The notes under the pieces are model-generated. The model did no database searches. It was not told where the DNA came from and worked only from the letters and a program-made list of their open reading frames with translations. Both the position numbers and the translations under genes were made by a program. Of a DNA stretch of 64,000 bases, positions 51,701 to 54,700 are shown piece by piece. Numbering within the stretch: the first letter of the stretch is position 1; each line of letters opens with the position of its first letter. Source of the stretch: Liopterus haemorrhoidalis (taxonomy: Eukaryota; Arthropoda; Insecta; Coleoptera; Dytiscidae); contig OZ020622.1 of the NCBI GenBank assembly GCA_963971575.1, positions 34,812,301 to 34,876,300 of the forward strand, in the 5' to 3' direction.

Positions 51701-54700
51701 TCCGTCAGCGACTCCGATAGTGATATTTCTACTCAACCAAAGAAAACAAAAAATCAGAGCTATAACAAGCTCTGACGAAGATTAGAGATTTTTCTACATA
51801 TGTATAAGACATATTTTTTTTTTTTGTATTTTTGTACCTTCTTAATTTTATTTACACGATTTTTCTATATTTGTATACATGTTATTAATAAATATTTGAA
51901 AATAAATATAAAAAATAATAATTCATTTAAAAAAACGAACCCTCTTTGTTTTTAACATTTTTTTGTGTAAAACGCTGGTCTCGATTTACACGATTTTCGA
52001 TTTACACGGTTCTTCTAGCAACCAATCTACCGTTTAAATCGAGGGTTGAGTGTATTTGCAAAATTCACGGAGGGGGCGACGGCCCTGGGCGCACTAAGGA
52101 AAAGGGCGCTGACGGGCTTGACTAAGGGGCGCCATTGCGAAGGCGAGGACCTTTTTTTTTGCTTATTACTCAGATTTTGGGAGGTGAGGACCTTTTTTTT
52201 TGCTCATTACTTAGATTTTGGGAGGTGAGGACCTTTTTTTGCTCATTACTTAGATTTTGAGAGGTGAGACCTTTTTTTTTGCTCATCACTTATGTTTTGA
52301 AAGGTGAGAACCTTGTTTTTATTTGCCAAGGGCGCCTCTAGCGCAAGTTTTCCTTACTGCGGCTCTGAGTGTATTACTGGTATTTAGACATCTTTGTTTT
52401 TATACACTTAAGCATTTTAAATTAATGAAATTTGTTTATATAAATTTGGGTGTTGTATGAAATTTGGGACATAGATGTTTGGTATGTAAAAATAATTAAT
52501 TTCAAATATTGGCTCCCCTGATTATTTTAGACAAAATAGTAAATACATTATTTATTCGGAATTAAAATTTGCTTTCAAAGCATATGCTAGTTATGCAATT
52601 ACTAGTATTCCCTAAAATAATTAGCCAAATATTTGCAATTAACAATTGTTACATAATGAACGCCTATGTTCCAAATTTCATTCAACCGTGTATATATCAT
52701 GTTATCACTTATATTACACACATTTTTATGTTATTTACTATATAATATTTATCACTAATTCTCAGTAAATGAATAATGTATTACTTTGCAAATATAACTT
52801 GTGATTTTAATTATTTGTTTTTATTTCAGTTTTCATAGAAACAACCTTATAAATGAATATTCGGACATGCACGGCAGATGCCTATAAAATATCCCAATAA
52901 AAGGATGTTCGAGTATCCATAACATATATCCTTAATATATCCTAATATGAGGACGTCCAAAGCAGATATTCTCAAAATATCCGTAAAGTTAAATACTGTA
53001 CATCTATTCGCGACTGAAACTAACGTTGGCGGCGCTGCGTACAACTGCTTATGGCGGACGAGAAGCGTATATGTCAGAAGTTTTTTCTTAATATTATTTG
53101 TTCAAACAATATTTCGGCAAAAAAGCACTGTATTTAAGTCACTATATTTTAAAATACTTCTTAATTCACATAAACTGCAGCACAACACGCTACAAATATT
53201 ATCCAAATATACGCTTCTGTTTAATTTAGCCAGTCACCACCAGATGTCTCACTGTTATTTGCAGTTGCGAATAGAATATCTATTGCTGATATCCATAGCA
53301 TATTGTAATTGGATATTAACGACCAATCCAAATTTTTGATAAAAAAACGTCCTATATATGTCCATAGAAAATCCGTGGCGCAAAAACAGATATCCTACGG
53401 ACGTGTAGATGTCCCGTACGGGACATCTTTTGAATATTCTTAGGACGTCAGTGTATTATCTGGGAAAATACCTACAATTTAGGAACATAAAAATGAAAAT
53501 ATAAAAACATATTGCACATAATAAAATAAAATTCTAACAAATTAGAAGGAAATTACTAAAATAATTAATAAGACACAGGGCCGGATTAAGGGGGTGTCAA
53601 GACAATCAGTCAGCCTGGGGCGCCAGATGCAAGGAGTACTGAAAATTTTGGTTGAAGACTTATTTTTGCTCAACAAATATTTTTGACAGCAGTAAACAAC
53701 TTAATTTTTAGCGCCCCTAAAAATTTGGGTTCAGCTGGCTAGTAACTTCAACATAATTTTGGCATAATTATGCAATTATGGGGGCGCCATATAAAGAGTC
53801 TGCGCCGGGGCGCGAACATACTTTAGTCCGTTCCTAATCACACACAGTTTATATAAACACAATTATAGAGAAGAAAAACGTTAATAAATAATAATAAATA
53901 TTGATTAATTATTGTTTCTTAATCTCATTTTTGTAAAATTTGCAAAATTTAATTATTTATGTACATGAGTTCAGTCTAAATCTTGATTTCATACAGTGCA
54001 GACGTGTTTCAGTGAACTCTTCTAAAAATTATAGATTATTTTAATAAGAGTACATAATAAAGTAATAGTATGGTGGGAAATGAAGAAAAGGTTCCTCCAG
54101 ACCCTGGTGGTAGTGAAAAATGTGAAAGTAGTATAAGTGAAATCTCATTTGAAAATTTTTCCAAACAGTTAGTGAACAAGTGAATCCACTCGATAATAGT
54201 GTGCAAAATGTGCGATCTGATCAGGGTTTTCCTAATGAAGCTAATATTAATATAATTTCAAATCCAATTGCAAAAAATAATAATAATGTCTACAAATGTA
54301 AAACAAATGATTTGTTAACCAATGAAAGAAGTATTGTAGCAGATGTCATGGAAAATCCAGGTATTAACGAAAATATTCAAAGACAGCAAGAGTACTCAAG
54401 TTTGGACAGCAAGTTTTATGTTTGCATTGAGAGTTTTGAAGGAAATAGAAATATTGGCAATATGCATCCTATGAAAATAGGAGAAATAATACTTCAGGAA
54501 CACCCAATGGTCCAAAATAAAATCATAGATATTCGGAGAGTAAAAATAGAGTTAAAATTGAGCTGAATAATTATGTGTCGGCAAATATGCTACTATCATC
54601 CAAAACTCTACAGGAAAGAAATCTGAAAGCATACATTCCTTACTTCTTAAAGTTTAGAAAAGGGGTAATCAAATATGTAGACACATCTTTTACAGAGGAT

